Assembly (NCBI GenBank): GCA_033085395.1
Contig: JANQBS010000081.1
Coordinates: forward strand, 1-64,000
Length of the DNA: 64,000 nt
Source: Xanthoparmelia taractica
Taxonomy: Eukaryota; Ascomycota; Lecanoromycetes; Lecanorales; Parmeliaceae
Direction of reading: 5' to 3'
Position numbers and translations under genes: made by a program. Below are positions 24,601-34,631 of the stretch, piece after piece; the first letter of the stretch is position 1, and the number at the start of each line of letters is the position of its first letter. The notes below the pieces were generated by a model. It made no database searches. It saw only the letters and a list, made by a program, of their open reading frames with translations, and had not been told where the DNA came from.

Positions 24601-24950
24601 GGAACCTTAACCACTTCCTCGCTTCGTCTGATCGAAAAGAGCTCCGCGACTATCCAGCCTCGCGTAAACCACGGAGAAAGAGCCACGGCAATCGCTGGGG
24701 TGCCGTCGTCCTTCCATTCAGACATTACTAGTGAGAGATGGTAGATAACCATATAGGTGGCATTAGCGTAGTTACCCAGCATACGAGCCATGGCTCTTCG
24801 TTTTCCTGCTCTGCCGCTAGGGAACGCAAATCGAGTCCACCAAAGGCCGTTGCAATCATATCGGATGGCGATTGTTGCAAAATACGCAGCGAGACACCAT
24901 TTGATATTATCAGGGCGATTAATATCAACACCTGTCCCGTCACTCCACAC
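24560..24950 (-). pseudogene. HET-domain (heterokaryon incompatibility) gene fragment
   Basis: The minus strand encodes, in one frame, NGLWWTRFAFPSGRAGKRR, then NYANATYMVIYHLSLV, a DDGTPAIAVALSPW block, WFTRGWIVAELFS and VVKVPFKN. This is the internal part of HET-type incompatibility proteins (the LWW..FxIP, Y.NA and LSPWFTRGW..LE blocks in order). There is no start, no full HET domain and no downstream effector region, so it is a fragment of about 110-130 residues. It overlaps the 3' end of the DUF3176 fossil on the other strand, which suggests it was captured by rearrangement. Confidence 0.7.
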
Positions 24951-25193
24951 ATGCGAAACAGCGATTTAGGGGGACGAGGGCTGCTCTAAGAGAGATATAT
25001 ACTATAAGAGGGATATATGCAAACACAGTACTTCCGTAGAAGCTTACAAGAAGTGATCTCCTTTTTTCTTCCCAGCAACCAAATCACGTCTGATATTAAA
25101 ATCCTCAACAATGGGTGTGCAGCAAGGTCTATCACGAACAGTCTGGGTCAAGCAGTTGGATGCTGCATGATCTGGCGTAACCTGGGTGCTAAT

Positions 25194-25774
25194 CAAGGCT
25201 CCCAATGGTCCAAACCGTCGGTCCAGAGGCCTGGACCAGTCCAAATTGAAGCTATTTAGATGGTCCGTAGTCCGTCCAAGGATTGGACGGTCCAAACCAC
25301 CAGTGGACGGTCCGGACTATTAGTCCATAGGCTCTAAGGCCTCCATAGCCCCATTCTCAGTCAAATTGCTCACAACAGCGTGAAGATCTTCCTTTGTAAA
25401 GACACCCAATCTAAACCACGACTTCAAACACCCCAATAGCTCAATGGTTTCACTCTTAAGACTGTTCCGCTGGTCTGAAATAGTGTGCTTAGCATCAAAA
25501 TACGATGTAGCGAACAAATATCGAGGATTATTTCAGAGAGATTAGGGTTAGGGCTAAGGGTTCGAGCTGATTAGTCATCATTTTACCCTAAAGATGAATA
25601 CCTTTTTTTTTTTAACTATCAGGCCTAATCTATCACTCGATCTTAGACCATTAGAACTATTAGTCCAGACGGTTGGTCCAACACGCTGGACTGGTCCAAG
25701 ACCGTCCAACAAAAATCATTGAACCAGTCCAACTAGTAGTCCAATGGTCCAGGCCCGGACCATTAGGAGCCTTG
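25194..25774 (-). mobile_element. Non-autonomous hAT-type DNA transposon, 581 bp
   Basis: The ends are inverted: CAAGGCTCCCAATGGTCC on the left against CAAGGCTCCTAATGGTCC (complement of the right end). GTGCTAAT is duplicated exactly on both sides (25,186-25,193 and 25,775-25,782), the 8-bp target duplication of hAT elements. Both subterminal regions are packed with GGTCCA/TGGACC words in both orientations, as transposase-binding repeats often are. A 65-codon minus-strand frame (25,517-25,320) reads like a hAT transposase C-terminus, with QRNSLKSETIELLGCLKSW. The catalytic core is missing, so it cannot move by itself. The RIPed paralogue of this locus has the empty site at about 9,845-9,852. 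A TTAGGGTTAGGG stretch lies at about 25,540-25,553. Confidence 0.88.
25320..25517 (-). pseudogene. hAT transposase C-terminal fragment
   Basis: A 65-codon frame inside the hAT element. The RNSLKSETIELLGCLKSWFR segment resembles the end of fungal hAT transposases, where an RNRLxxxxxEALxCLKSW block closes the dimerisation region. The start Met is probably accidental. Everything upstream of this C-terminus has been deleted. It encodes no catalytic residue. Confidence 0.55.
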
Positions 25775-25988
25775 GTGCTAATATCACCTCCGCGTAATCA
25801 AGCTCAGTCACTCGAACGCCCCTGGGCTGGATGGCCAGCCAGAATCCCGTCCTCTTTGAAGGCTAATTCTCCTTGTCGTTGAACTTCTTGGGGGATATTG
25901 GCTCGGCGTAGCCTCTCAGCCTCTCCGTGACGATAAGTACGTCTGTGCAATGAAATTAGTAGTAATAAATAGTGATAGGCAAGACTAG

Positions 25989-27683
25989 TTAATCTTCTCC
26001 TACAAGCCCTAGAACCCGTTTTCGCTGCTCTATCATCTTTCTCGGTTTTTGGTATGCGTCTGTGAGGGGGACATGTGAAGTGCGTGAGGGCAATCCAGGT
26101 AGTTCGGAATCCATGTCAGCTCCATAACGCATCATCGAGCACACAGCGCTCCACCAGTTGCGGGCAAGGATTGTACGGTCGTGCGGTGCGGGCTTACGAG
26201 GTATGAAGCCGACCTCGCGTACCAGCACGCAGTGGCCATCAGATAGCAACACATGCCATGCACTTAAACCATCGAAAACCAAATTAGGATCACTGCCGTG
26301 TTCGAGCAAGCACTCAAGCACAGGCAGATGTCTCAAGTATGGCATACCGGACAGGATTGAGCCAAAGAGTCTTTGGCCGTGGACTGCATGGTGCAAGAGT
26401 GGTCGTCCCCGCTTGGAAGATATGGCGCTCGGAGAGAGTCTAGCGACCGCGTATGAGCTCAATCCAACCTCTATCGCGAAGGATAGCCAGTCATCTTCCC
26501 AGTGAGTCCTTGACGGCATAGAAAGCACAGTCTTCACAGAAGCCGCGTGGAAACCCCTCAAGAGATGGGCCAGCGTATTTCGAGGACTTCAAAGAGCGTA
26601 TCTTTTCGGCCATCAAGCTTTCAAGTATTCTTCCTTGGTAAGCCGCACCTATTGTGACAGCACCAAAAAGGGGTACCCAAATTTTCTTCTTTTGACAAGA
26701 AGTCCTTCACGGTTACATGCAAAAAGTCAACTTCAGCTATCTGGAAGTGTCTTCTCACTTCGTCATCAGCGGTCTGAAAGTGGCAAAGAAAGGAGAAGTC
26801 GTTCCGAGTTAATCGGACTTCCTCTATGTCTCCGCGACGTGACTTGATGTTGATAAGTGTATTTAGCTCCGTATCTCCTGAGCGCTCAAACGCTGTTGAG
26901 ATGGTACGAATGGAGCGGAAGATTTGAGGCAACTTGAGTTCTAGTAGGCCTCCGCAACGGCTCATTATGCGAGAAAGCATCATCTCGCATTCAGAGAATA
27001 CCATCTCCCAAGGCACAGCCGCTACTGGTCTTTTAATACACTCTGATACTTCTTTCGTGACCTCTGCAAGCTCAAAAGCGTAAGAGCGTGACGCGTTGTT
27101 TGTAGGAGTCGAAAAAGGTAGGCAATTTCTTTCAGATAGCGACCGTCAACACGACTTAAAATGCTAGTGTACATATCATTCAACTCGTCTGGTAGATATT
27201 TCAGTAGCGAATGCAGCTCCAGGGTGCTGCTTCCATCGCACAAGCTCTGATAAAGGTCAGAGACGACTAGCTTGACCCACAAAAATACACCACTCGGTCT
27301 GTTGACACTCTTGTTGGCTAGACTCTGAGTCTCCTCTAGATTGATCTCCGAAGCGGTTCCGCTCACTCGAGAATGCTGCTGAAGGCTATCATTTATATAG
27401 CGGGTAATGTCATTGAACGTCCATTGGTGCATGATCAACGCAGGGCAGTCGCGAAATATTTCGCGAAACACAGTCCGTAGACGACTAGAAACACACGCCC
27501 TGAACCTAATACCTCGTATACCAGACGTGCTCGTTAAATTGTACATCCATCCAGCGGTCTCTCTGTCTGTCCCGGAGTATTCGTCCAAAGCGTCAATAAA
27601 AAGACATATATCTCCTTCGACTTATTGTTGTTGAAGTATGGTAGAAATGGCTTCTTGGAGGGTAGTCTGGCTCCAAGTAGAGA
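25989..27683 (-). pseudogene. NACHT-ankyrin (NLR-like) pseudogene, 5'-truncated
   Basis: The minus strand carries, in three frames, the pieces of a fungal NLR-like STAND protein. These are a Walker B block DICLFIDALDEYSG (near 27,605-27,565), the post-NACHT region with DITRYINDSL and SGVFLWVKLVVSDL (27,400-27,250), YLPDELNDMYTSIL, SRCGGLLEL and VDFLHVTVKDFL (near 26,950-26,690), and an ankyrin-like C-terminus with LLHHAVHG and LECLLEHGSDPNLVFDG (26,560-25,989). An in-frame TAA just before Walker B fits a C-to-T change of CAA. A two-base insertion in an A-run near 27,075 and an internal deletion near 26,550 shift the frame. The gene stops at a breakpoint near 27,683, so the P-loop (Walker A) half is missing. 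Such proteins act in non-self recognition. This copy is dead. Confidence 0.82.
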
Positions 27684-27940
27684 GCAGATAGGCCCAAATA
27701 TCTATCTTGATTGCTTGTGCCCATTGGTGTGTAACGATGAAGCGAACAATAAAACAGGCCTAGCGCGGTCTTGGCGCGGTTATCGTAATACAATATATTT
27801 GGCCTCCCACCACGCACTGTATCTATTCTGCATAGCCATTATTCCGTTCATAGTAGAATACCCACTTTAGACCTCATCTCACTCTCTTAAACTGGGTACC
27901 TTGTGCTCTGTCGGTAGGGTTTCATAGCCGACAAAGCAAA
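27684..27940. promoter_or_regulatory. Junction and probable promoter of the O-methyltransferase
   Basis: This short stretch starts where homology to the RIPed NACHT copy ends and leads into the first cluster gene. No clear regulator site is visible. It must contain the O-methyltransferase promoter. Confidence 0.4.
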
Positions 27941-29379
27941 ATGGGAGACTACAATTCTTTACACCTAGGAGCACGTCGGCTGCTTCAAGAGCTCAGTAAT
28001 CTTGATCAGTCGAATGTAAATAACAATGCAGAAAGAATACAGCTCAAGGAGGCTCTCGCTGCTGCTCTATCGCGACTTGAAACGCCGTGGGAGACAGCTT
28101 TACGAATAGTATTCACCCAAGTAGGTCAATGCCGACCTCCTAATTCCTAGGGACGAACTAAATAGTACGCCTTTGCAAAATACAGCCTGCACTTGCGGCC
28201 GCGTTGAAGGTATGCTTCGATATAGGCCTTTTCCAGAAATGGGTGCACGAGCTTGGTGGCCGACAAGCAACTGGAAAGGAGCTTGCCGTACTCGTGGGAG
28301 TGGACCCGTTGCTGCTGGGTACGTTACCTTGCCTCGAGACCTTTATATAGAAGAACCGCGTTTATGACTCTCCTGGCTAAAAGTGCGCCTTCTCCGGCAC
28401 CTTCATGCAACCCATACGATCCGCCAATCCTCGCCCGGCGTCTACGATCTCACAGAGTTCTCCAAAGCCCTTGCAACTCATGAGATAGGCAGCACAATCC
28501 CTTTCCTGTATGCTCTTCCTATCCTGCAGAGTTTAAATCTGATAATTGCAAGCTACAACACCACCCTCCCTGGATTCGCGAACCTACCCGCTTTCCTCCA
28601 AAGTGCGCACCACGAGAACCCCACCGACGCCGCCAATACAAATTGGCATCATATGCGCGGTCTTTCGCGCTTCGATGAACTTAGACAGCACCCTGCCGAC
28701 ATGGCTATTTTCCAAGCTGTCATGACTGCCAACGCCGCCTCAAAAACGCCGTGGACGGATTTGTTCCCAACGGAAGAGCTCTTCCACGCACGCAGACTCG
28801 ATGTTCCTCTTTTCGTTGATATAGGCGGTGGAGCGGGATTCGATATTGAGAGGCTGCGTAAGCACCTGGTCCATACAGAGCCGGGGGCGCTCGTGCTACA
28901 GGACTTGCGCCCTGTAATAGAAAGAGCGATAGTGCATAAGAGCGTCAAGGCGATGGTTCATGATTTCTTTGACGAGCAGCCTATCAAGGGTCTGTCTTAC
29001 TCTAATTAGCAATGCTAAGAGGTTTAGAGGGATGACTGCGAGATACTGACTATACATAGGAGCAACGGCCTACTATCTTCATACCGTCTTGCACGATTGG
29101 CCAGACACGCGTGCAATAGCCATTCTGTCCAATATCGCAGCGGCTGCTGAACCAAAGTACTCGCGCGTTCTGATCCACGAAACAGTCATCACCGATACAC
29201 CGTCTGTGCTTGGCACCACGACCGACCTTCATATGATGATGGTGCTCAGCTCCTTTGAGCGTACGGAGTCCACATGGCGCGACATTGTCGCCGCGGCAGG
29301 GCTAATTGTGGTCAAGATCTGGCGGTTGCCCGGGAGCGCGGAGAGCATCATTGAGGCTACAAGAAGGGAGGGATCATGA
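27941..29379 (+). CDS. COMT-type O-methyltransferase
   Basis: Predicted 412-aa SAM-dependent O-methyltransferase with exons 27941-28120, 28186-28318, 28384-28989 and 29060-29379 and introns of 65, 65 and 70 bp. Splicing restores family sequence, for example FTQ to PALAAALK, DPLLL to VRLLRHL and QPIKG to ATAYYLH. An N-terminal helical dimerisation region and winged-helix part (about 60-125) precede the SAM site FVDIGGGAGFD (about 248-258). HDWPD at 318-322 supplies the catalytic His (H318). Enzymes of this family methylate phenolic hydroxyls of fungal aromatic metabolites. As the first gene of the cluster it faces the UbiA gene, with converging 3' ends 343 bp apart. Expected role: capping a phenol in the product; the substrate is unknown. 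Confidence 0.9.
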
Positions 29380-29722
29380 TTTGATGGGGGGACTATAGTA
29401 AGACTTTTCAACCGCACGTGAATTGTGGCAGACAATCTATCTACCATGCCATCACGAGCGACCCCACTATTGCAGATTTACTTTACAGAATGTTATCGCG
29501 GATACTAGCATCGCGTAAGTAGACATTATTTCTTAAGCAAATTATTAGGTTTTCAGGAAGAGCATTGTAGCTACGACCATAAAAGCTATTCTTTCCATCG
29601 CGTAGGAGGAATCTTATCTTTACTACTTCACCATACCCGCGCGTCACGCACTGTAGTATGGGCCGCTGATAATACTACACAGTATCTGAAGTCGTCGTTG
29701 TTGCCCGTTTCAGGCTCCTTGC
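29380..29722. other. Convergent intergenic region
   Basis: Lies between the 3' ends of the O-methyltransferase and the UbiA gene. It should hold both polyadenylation regions. Nothing else is visible. Confidence 0.4.
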
Positions 29723-30742
29723 TCATTGAAATAGGCCTACGACATACTCGCCGACCAAGCCACTACCGATCCCGTAGCCAACAAGCACATTGCCACGATT
29801 GAACCACCACTCGCAGCTAGCAGTCTCTTCCAAATTGACGCGTTCAACCATGGCAAAAAGGCCCAGCGCCGTGCCGCCACATGTCAGCGCCGTATAGACC
29901 AAACCCCCCGATGGGCCTGACTCTTTAATGATGGACGATAGAGTGATGAGCGAGAGCAATACAAATAGGGCCAAGATCCGCAGGAACATGCGCGCGTCGT
30001 CGCCCCAATAAACCATAGTCGAGCCAACGCCGGCTTTGCGGTCATCGTTGACGTCCTGCGCCGCGTAGATTGTGTCATTCAACAGCGTCCAGAATACTAT
30101 CGCGGCGCTGAGGCAGAAGGCGCCAGTTGCGTTGGCGTTCCATGCATTAAGACGAAGCGGAATCGACTGGCCAAGCACCGGGAAGGAGATGAAGACACCA
30201 AGCGAATGCGCGAAGCCTAGAACAAGCTGCGGATGGTGCGTCGCGCGCTTAGTAAATGGGTATAAGAAGTGAAGGATGAGGAAAGGCAGCGCAAAAGTTA
30301 AGCAATCCTGCGGAAGAAAGAGGAATGTGCTAAAGACCAGGATAGCCTGAACGATAGTCCAGACCGCAGCTTGCGATGTGGTAATGGCGCGGCGGGCAAG
30401 TGGCCGGATTCGCGTGCGAGCGACCTGGCGGTCGATGTCTTGGTCGATCACATCGTTCCAGGTGCATAGCATGCCACGCATGAGGAAGCTAAGGACGAGA
30501 AGCTTCGCATTAGCAGTACCCATGCTGAATAGATCAATGTCGTGGCCTAGACAGCCGGCGAGGAAGGTGCCGTAGAGGCACGGGAAGTAAAACATCATGA
30601 TGCCTGCGGGCCTGTGGATGCGAATGAGCTCTGCATAAGGCTTGACGAAATCAGGCAGGCTGCTAAGAGGCCAAGAATTATGCCATTTCTCAAGAATTTT
30701 TCTATCAGGAGCGCTGAGCCTAGAGTCTACCTTGGCTGCCAT
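29723..30742 (-). CDS. UbiA-family aromatic prenyltransferase
   Basis: An intronless 339-aa polytopic membrane enzyme. Both Asp-rich Mg-diphosphate motifs are intact: NDVIDQDID (96-104) and YAAQDVNDD (226-234), the latter followed by RKAGVGSTM. About eight or nine hydrophobic segments fit the UbiA fold. The short N-terminus has no evident mitochondrial targeting peptide, unlike COQ2, and YAAQD differs from the COQ2 pattern, so it resembles the secondary-metabolite branch that attaches farnesyl or other prenyl groups to aromatic acids in meroterpenoid pathways. It should work in the ER membrane. This is the probable scaffold-building enzyme of the cluster because no PKS, NRPS or soluble prenyltransferase is in view. 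Prenyl length and acceptor cannot be read from the sequence. Confidence 0.93.
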   Translation of the reverse strand: MAAKVDSRLSAPDRKILEKWHNSWPLSSLPDFVKPYAELIRIHRPAGIMMFYFPCLYGTFLAGCLGHDIDLFSMGTANAKLLVLSFLMRGMLCTWNDVIDQDIDRQVARTRIRPLARRAITTSQAAVWTIVQAILVFSTFLFLPQDCLTFALPFLILHFLYPFTKRATHHPQLVLGFAHSLGVFISFPVLGQSIPLRLNAWNANATGAFCLSAAIVFWTLLNDTIYAAQDVNDDRKAGVGSTMVYWGDDARMFLRILALFVLLSLITLSSIIKESGPSGGLVYTALTCGGTALGLFAMVERVNLEETASCEWWFNRGNVLVGYGIGSGLVGEYVVGLFQ

Positions 30743-32828
30743 CCTTGCTGTGATGTTGGGGTCAATATAGCAGGAGCGAGCCGCTCAATTGGGGAGGATT
30801 AGCACCCTTTTCAAACGCATCATCCGTAAGAGACTGTGATGCTAACTCCGGCAGCTGGTAAGAGGATTGATCATAAGGTTGTGAGAACCGTGTGGTTTAC
30901 CAGCAAAGATTCATTAGGGCGTCAATCGACCATCGCAATCTACATGGCTGGAGACGGGGCGTGATAAAAGTTCGAGGGCATATATGAATAAATAGACGAA
31001 GGGCGATGCGACAATGCGGCAACGTCCCAATATCAACGCGGGTTTCAATCACAGTAGCCAGCTGTGCTTTCTTCGCGTCAACTTGGGCTATGGTGAGATG
31101 CAGACGGCTGCGTGGTTGACGCCAGTGGGATTGCTGACGGCATGCAGAAATTGTCTCGCCCACCACTAATATCAACGATAAGCAGATACTTGCCGGGAAG
31201 TAATTGAACACCGACAGCGTGGATCACTATCTGGTCGTGTTTAAAAAATTTAATTCCTCCGCTTTCCACGTACTTACTAAGTACAATATATGCTAGACTG
31301 TCATGGAGGTCATACCGATGGTAGTACAGACTTCCTGAGCCAAGTACCACTCATGCCCCGCCAACACACCCACATGTGCCGAAGCCGAACATTCACAGCC
31401 CAGTGATTCTACAATCAAAGTGTAAGGAGCCAACCCTGAATTTCGTAGTGTACCCTAAGCCTGGTCCAACAAGAAGTCAAGGTTCATAAGAGAAGAGGAG
31501 GATGAATTACTGTCGCAGGCATGTAGTGGCCAAGACCGTATGCAATACTCCATACGCATATATTGGAGGGTGGGTAAGGAACGTTCTTCCACAGGGATAA
31601 GGTCCACTTCTAATACCTCATTATTATATCGCACTTACCCCTTTCTTTAACTAACCAGGACTTTATCCTACATGTGGATCTTGAAATTATGCGGAGAACG
31701 AGACACATCTTGACGTTGTAAAAAGAGGAAGCGACTGCTTCAACAGTGAGGGGTGTGCAACATTCTGTTGCTGTGTGATGAGGCAACCATACAGCATATA
31801 ATGCAGGCAACGGGTCCGACTACTTCAACGATTGAGGTTATGTAAGCGACTTTTCCTGAAGGAATTACTTCAGGAAACAGATTTCAGCATCCAGCCCCGC
31901 TTACTCTGCATTCGGTCTGGCCAGCCCTGCGCTGGTTCTTCCCTAGAGGTACCTTACGGTGAAAAGCCCCCCATACATTTAGCAGCGCTGGCTCGTCTCG
32001 CAGCTCGAAGTGGGCTGCCTAATAGTTCCGTCCGACATTTGCATATCCATACATGCTCACCTTCTCCATTCAGCAACTACAGGATCTATAGCCGCTCCTA
32101 TCAGCGGCCACTGCTACCGTTATGTGCTGTTGCTTGTGATTCCAAAAATGCAAGTCGGCTTATTTCGAGATGATTTGTTTCACCATCTTCCATACTTTTT
32201 CAGCCTTGTCGCATCACACAACGTGAGGCTGAGCGGCGGACAGGAAGGCAATTCGCGTCCCATCTATACCCATGCAGCCAGTGCAGCTGGTGCCCGACGA
32301 TACGTCAACCTCTAAAGTCAAGTATAGAGTCAATGGTACTGAATTTGAGTATCGCTTTGACTGTATCCATACCAATTACCAAGCAGAAGCATCGGATACA
32401 TATTTTTGAAGCGATGAATTTAGTCGTGATATTAAGAGAGGAGCTATAGCATAACGGTTACCCCACAACCTTTTCTGTTCATAGTCTTATCAAAAACATA
32501 GCCCCTAAACCGTGGGTCCCTTGGTGAAGGTAGCTAAGTTGATCGCCAGAGGCACGAGCTAAGGGCCGAGTACCCAGTACATATGGCGAGAGCTTCCAGC
32601 GGCGGCAAGGATGAAGATCAATCAACTTTTTACGCATTTTTTGCCCTTTCCGAAGCTATCACTAAAGTAGAGAAGGCCTACAATCAACGTCAACTAGCGG
32701 CATCTAGAATATCCTAAATAGAAACCATTCTCGTGTACGACTGGCATTCTACTATACAGACCTTCCCCATTGCCCTATCCTCTACAGAGGTCCATGAAGT
32801 TTATAGACAATTTTAAGCTTCTCTCCAG
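30743..32828. other. Two-kilobase gap inside the cluster
   Basis: Upstream of the UbiA gene and downstream of the monooxygenase. Several frames of 60-110 codons occur, but none matches a family or shows sustained coding bias on inspection. It presumably contains the UbiA promoter. A decayed gene cannot be excluded. Confidence 0.45.
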
Positions 32829-34353
32829 CTATATGTCGTGTCCATAAAGCCAGGATTGCTCCTCCACGTTGCGCCAAATCGGAGACAGCTCTTCATTGCC
32901 CCTTTGCAGGCCGTCTCTCCTTCGCTGCTCCTCGCCGTCCTCCAGATGGTACAATCGCAAATGGTGCAGCGACAATTCCTGCACCTTGATCTTGCGACGC
33001 ATGCGGGTGTCTTCAAAAGCACGGATAGCGTTAGGAATTTCTTCCTTGCACGGAATGCCAGACAGATACTTTGCCAATGACGCTGCGTCTTCAATTGCCA
33101 TGGCAGCGCCTGATAGACGCCAATAAGCGACAACATCTTGCAAAGAAAGGCGATGAGGTTGCTTTACCTTGCGCGAGAAATGACGGAACGACGTGAGCAG
33201 CGTCTCCTACAAGAGTAAATTTTCCTGATTCGGAAGACCATCGCTCAAGTGGGACACTGAAACGCAAGGGCCACTTGAGAGCTGACTCAATCTTCCGCAA
33301 CAATTTCGTTAGACTGTCTCAGATGTCAGTAAACTCACAATAAACCGTAGTGGAAGATTAGGGGGCATCAACCTCGGGTCCCAGCCCTGGAAGATTGCCT
33401 GAATCTCTTTGACATAAGTCAATTCGTCCCATTCAGAAGGATCCTTTGGCTCTGGGCACTCCAAAACCAGATTTACCAGGCTTTCACTGTGCATAGCATA
33501 CACAACGGCATGCTTGTGTGGACCGATCCTTGCGATTCCGTCAAATTTCAACATTGCAAGCAAGCATCATTCGAGGCAGCGGGAAAAGGCTTACCAGAGA
33601 TTGATGCCAGGCTTCTGATAGAGATGGGCGAGCTCCGGGTCGTTTGAGATTGCCGACACGTCGAGAGTCGCTCGGAACACTGCAAGGCCGGTGGAAACCG
33701 TAGTCAAATCAGCCAGGTTGCCTAGCTTCCGACGTGCAATCGACTTGATACCTACTCCAGCATCAGATTCCTCTTCGTTCTTCATGAATGAAACAACAAC
33801 CATGACTTACCATCCGCCGCGAAAACCAAGTCCTTCTCGATCCTCCCGCCACCCTGGGTGATCAAGGCTGGCGAATCGAAGTCATAATCGACGATGCGCA
33901 TATTCATGTGCACATGGACGCCGTTACGCTCGGCGACCTTCAGGAGCGACTGTTGAAGGTCCGCGCGATGGACCTGCACGTAGGGCCCGCCGTATCGTTT
34001 CCAGTGCTCCTCCGTCTCCATCCGGCCAATGAGCGTTCCGTCTCGCCAGCGGCGGACCTTGAAACAAGGCGCGTTGTTGGCCCGCAAGTCGGGAAGATGC
34101 TCACCTACGCCCCATCGTAGGAGATGCTTGCTGGCGTTTGGAGTGATCTGAATGCCTGCACCGATCTGCAAGATGTGGGTTAAAGAAGGGGAGGGTTCTA
34201 AACTCAGGGAATGTTTTCTCTTGCAACTCCTACCTCTACAAGTGCCGAGGCAGCCTCGTATATGGTTACAGTGTGGCCTAAGCGACTAAGAGCGATGCTC
34301 AGAGCCAGCCCGCCTATGCCACCGCCAGCGATTCCAATGTCTAATTCGATCAT
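32829..34353 (-). CDS. FAD-dependent monooxygenase (salicylate-hydroxylase-like)
   Basis: Predicted 404-aa class A flavoprotein hydroxylase with exons 34353-34234, 34165-33811, 33751-33595, 33528-33373, 33313-33168 and 33109-32829 and five introns of 58-68 bp. FAD-binding motifs are complete: GGGIGG in the N-terminal Rossmann fold (10-15), the DG motif near 158-159 (FAADGIKS) and GDAAH at 299-303 followed by PSFLAQGAAMAIEDA. The length and the absence of a C-terminal membrane helix fit salicylate- or hydroxybenzoate-type hydroxylases better than the longer membrane-bound meroterpenoid epoxidases. Such enzymes add OH to a phenol and some replace a carboxyl group by OH. It lies 278 bp downstream of the P450 on the same strand. 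The donor site of intron 4 (GTTGAT) is weak, so that boundary is less certain. Confidence 0.88.
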
Positions 34354-34631
34354 GGTGCGCGAACACGTATGTACTGCTGTGTAGGTGGGACGGTAACTGC
34401 TGTGGACAAACCCATTTTATCCGTTCGATTGCCCCGCCAAATCTATCATAAGTGCGAAGTAGGCTTTGAATAATACGTAACTTATTTCTGACCTATACCA
34501 TTGATTTCAAGCTTAGGTAATTTATGAGACATAAGTGTGGCTGCCATAAACTCATTTTTTCATCTACCCCAAATTTCTAGATGCATCTCGGTGCAAAAAA
34601 GCTCTAATCTATGATGTCAAGGCGCATAAAA
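34354..34631. promoter_or_regulatory. P450-monooxygenase intergenic region
   Basis: 278 bp between the P450 stop and the monooxygenase start on the same strand. It must hold the P450 terminator and the monooxygenase promoter. No motif recognised. Confidence 0.3.

Noticed and set aside
24384..24950. A complete 188-aa minus-strand gene
   Set aside because: Only the middle resembles a HET protein; the remainder is antisense of the DUF3176 C-terminal region.
25538..25556. Telomeric repeat
   Set aside because: Only about two TTAGGG units plus an imperfect one, inside the hAT element; no array.
31832..32315. Overlapping frames of about 100 codons in the cluster gap as a seventh cluster gene
   Set aside because: No family similarity and no way to join them into a longer product.
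32428..32500. tRNA-like sequence near GAGCTATAGCATAACGG
   Set aside because: It does not fold into an acceptor stem or T-arm with the needed pairing.
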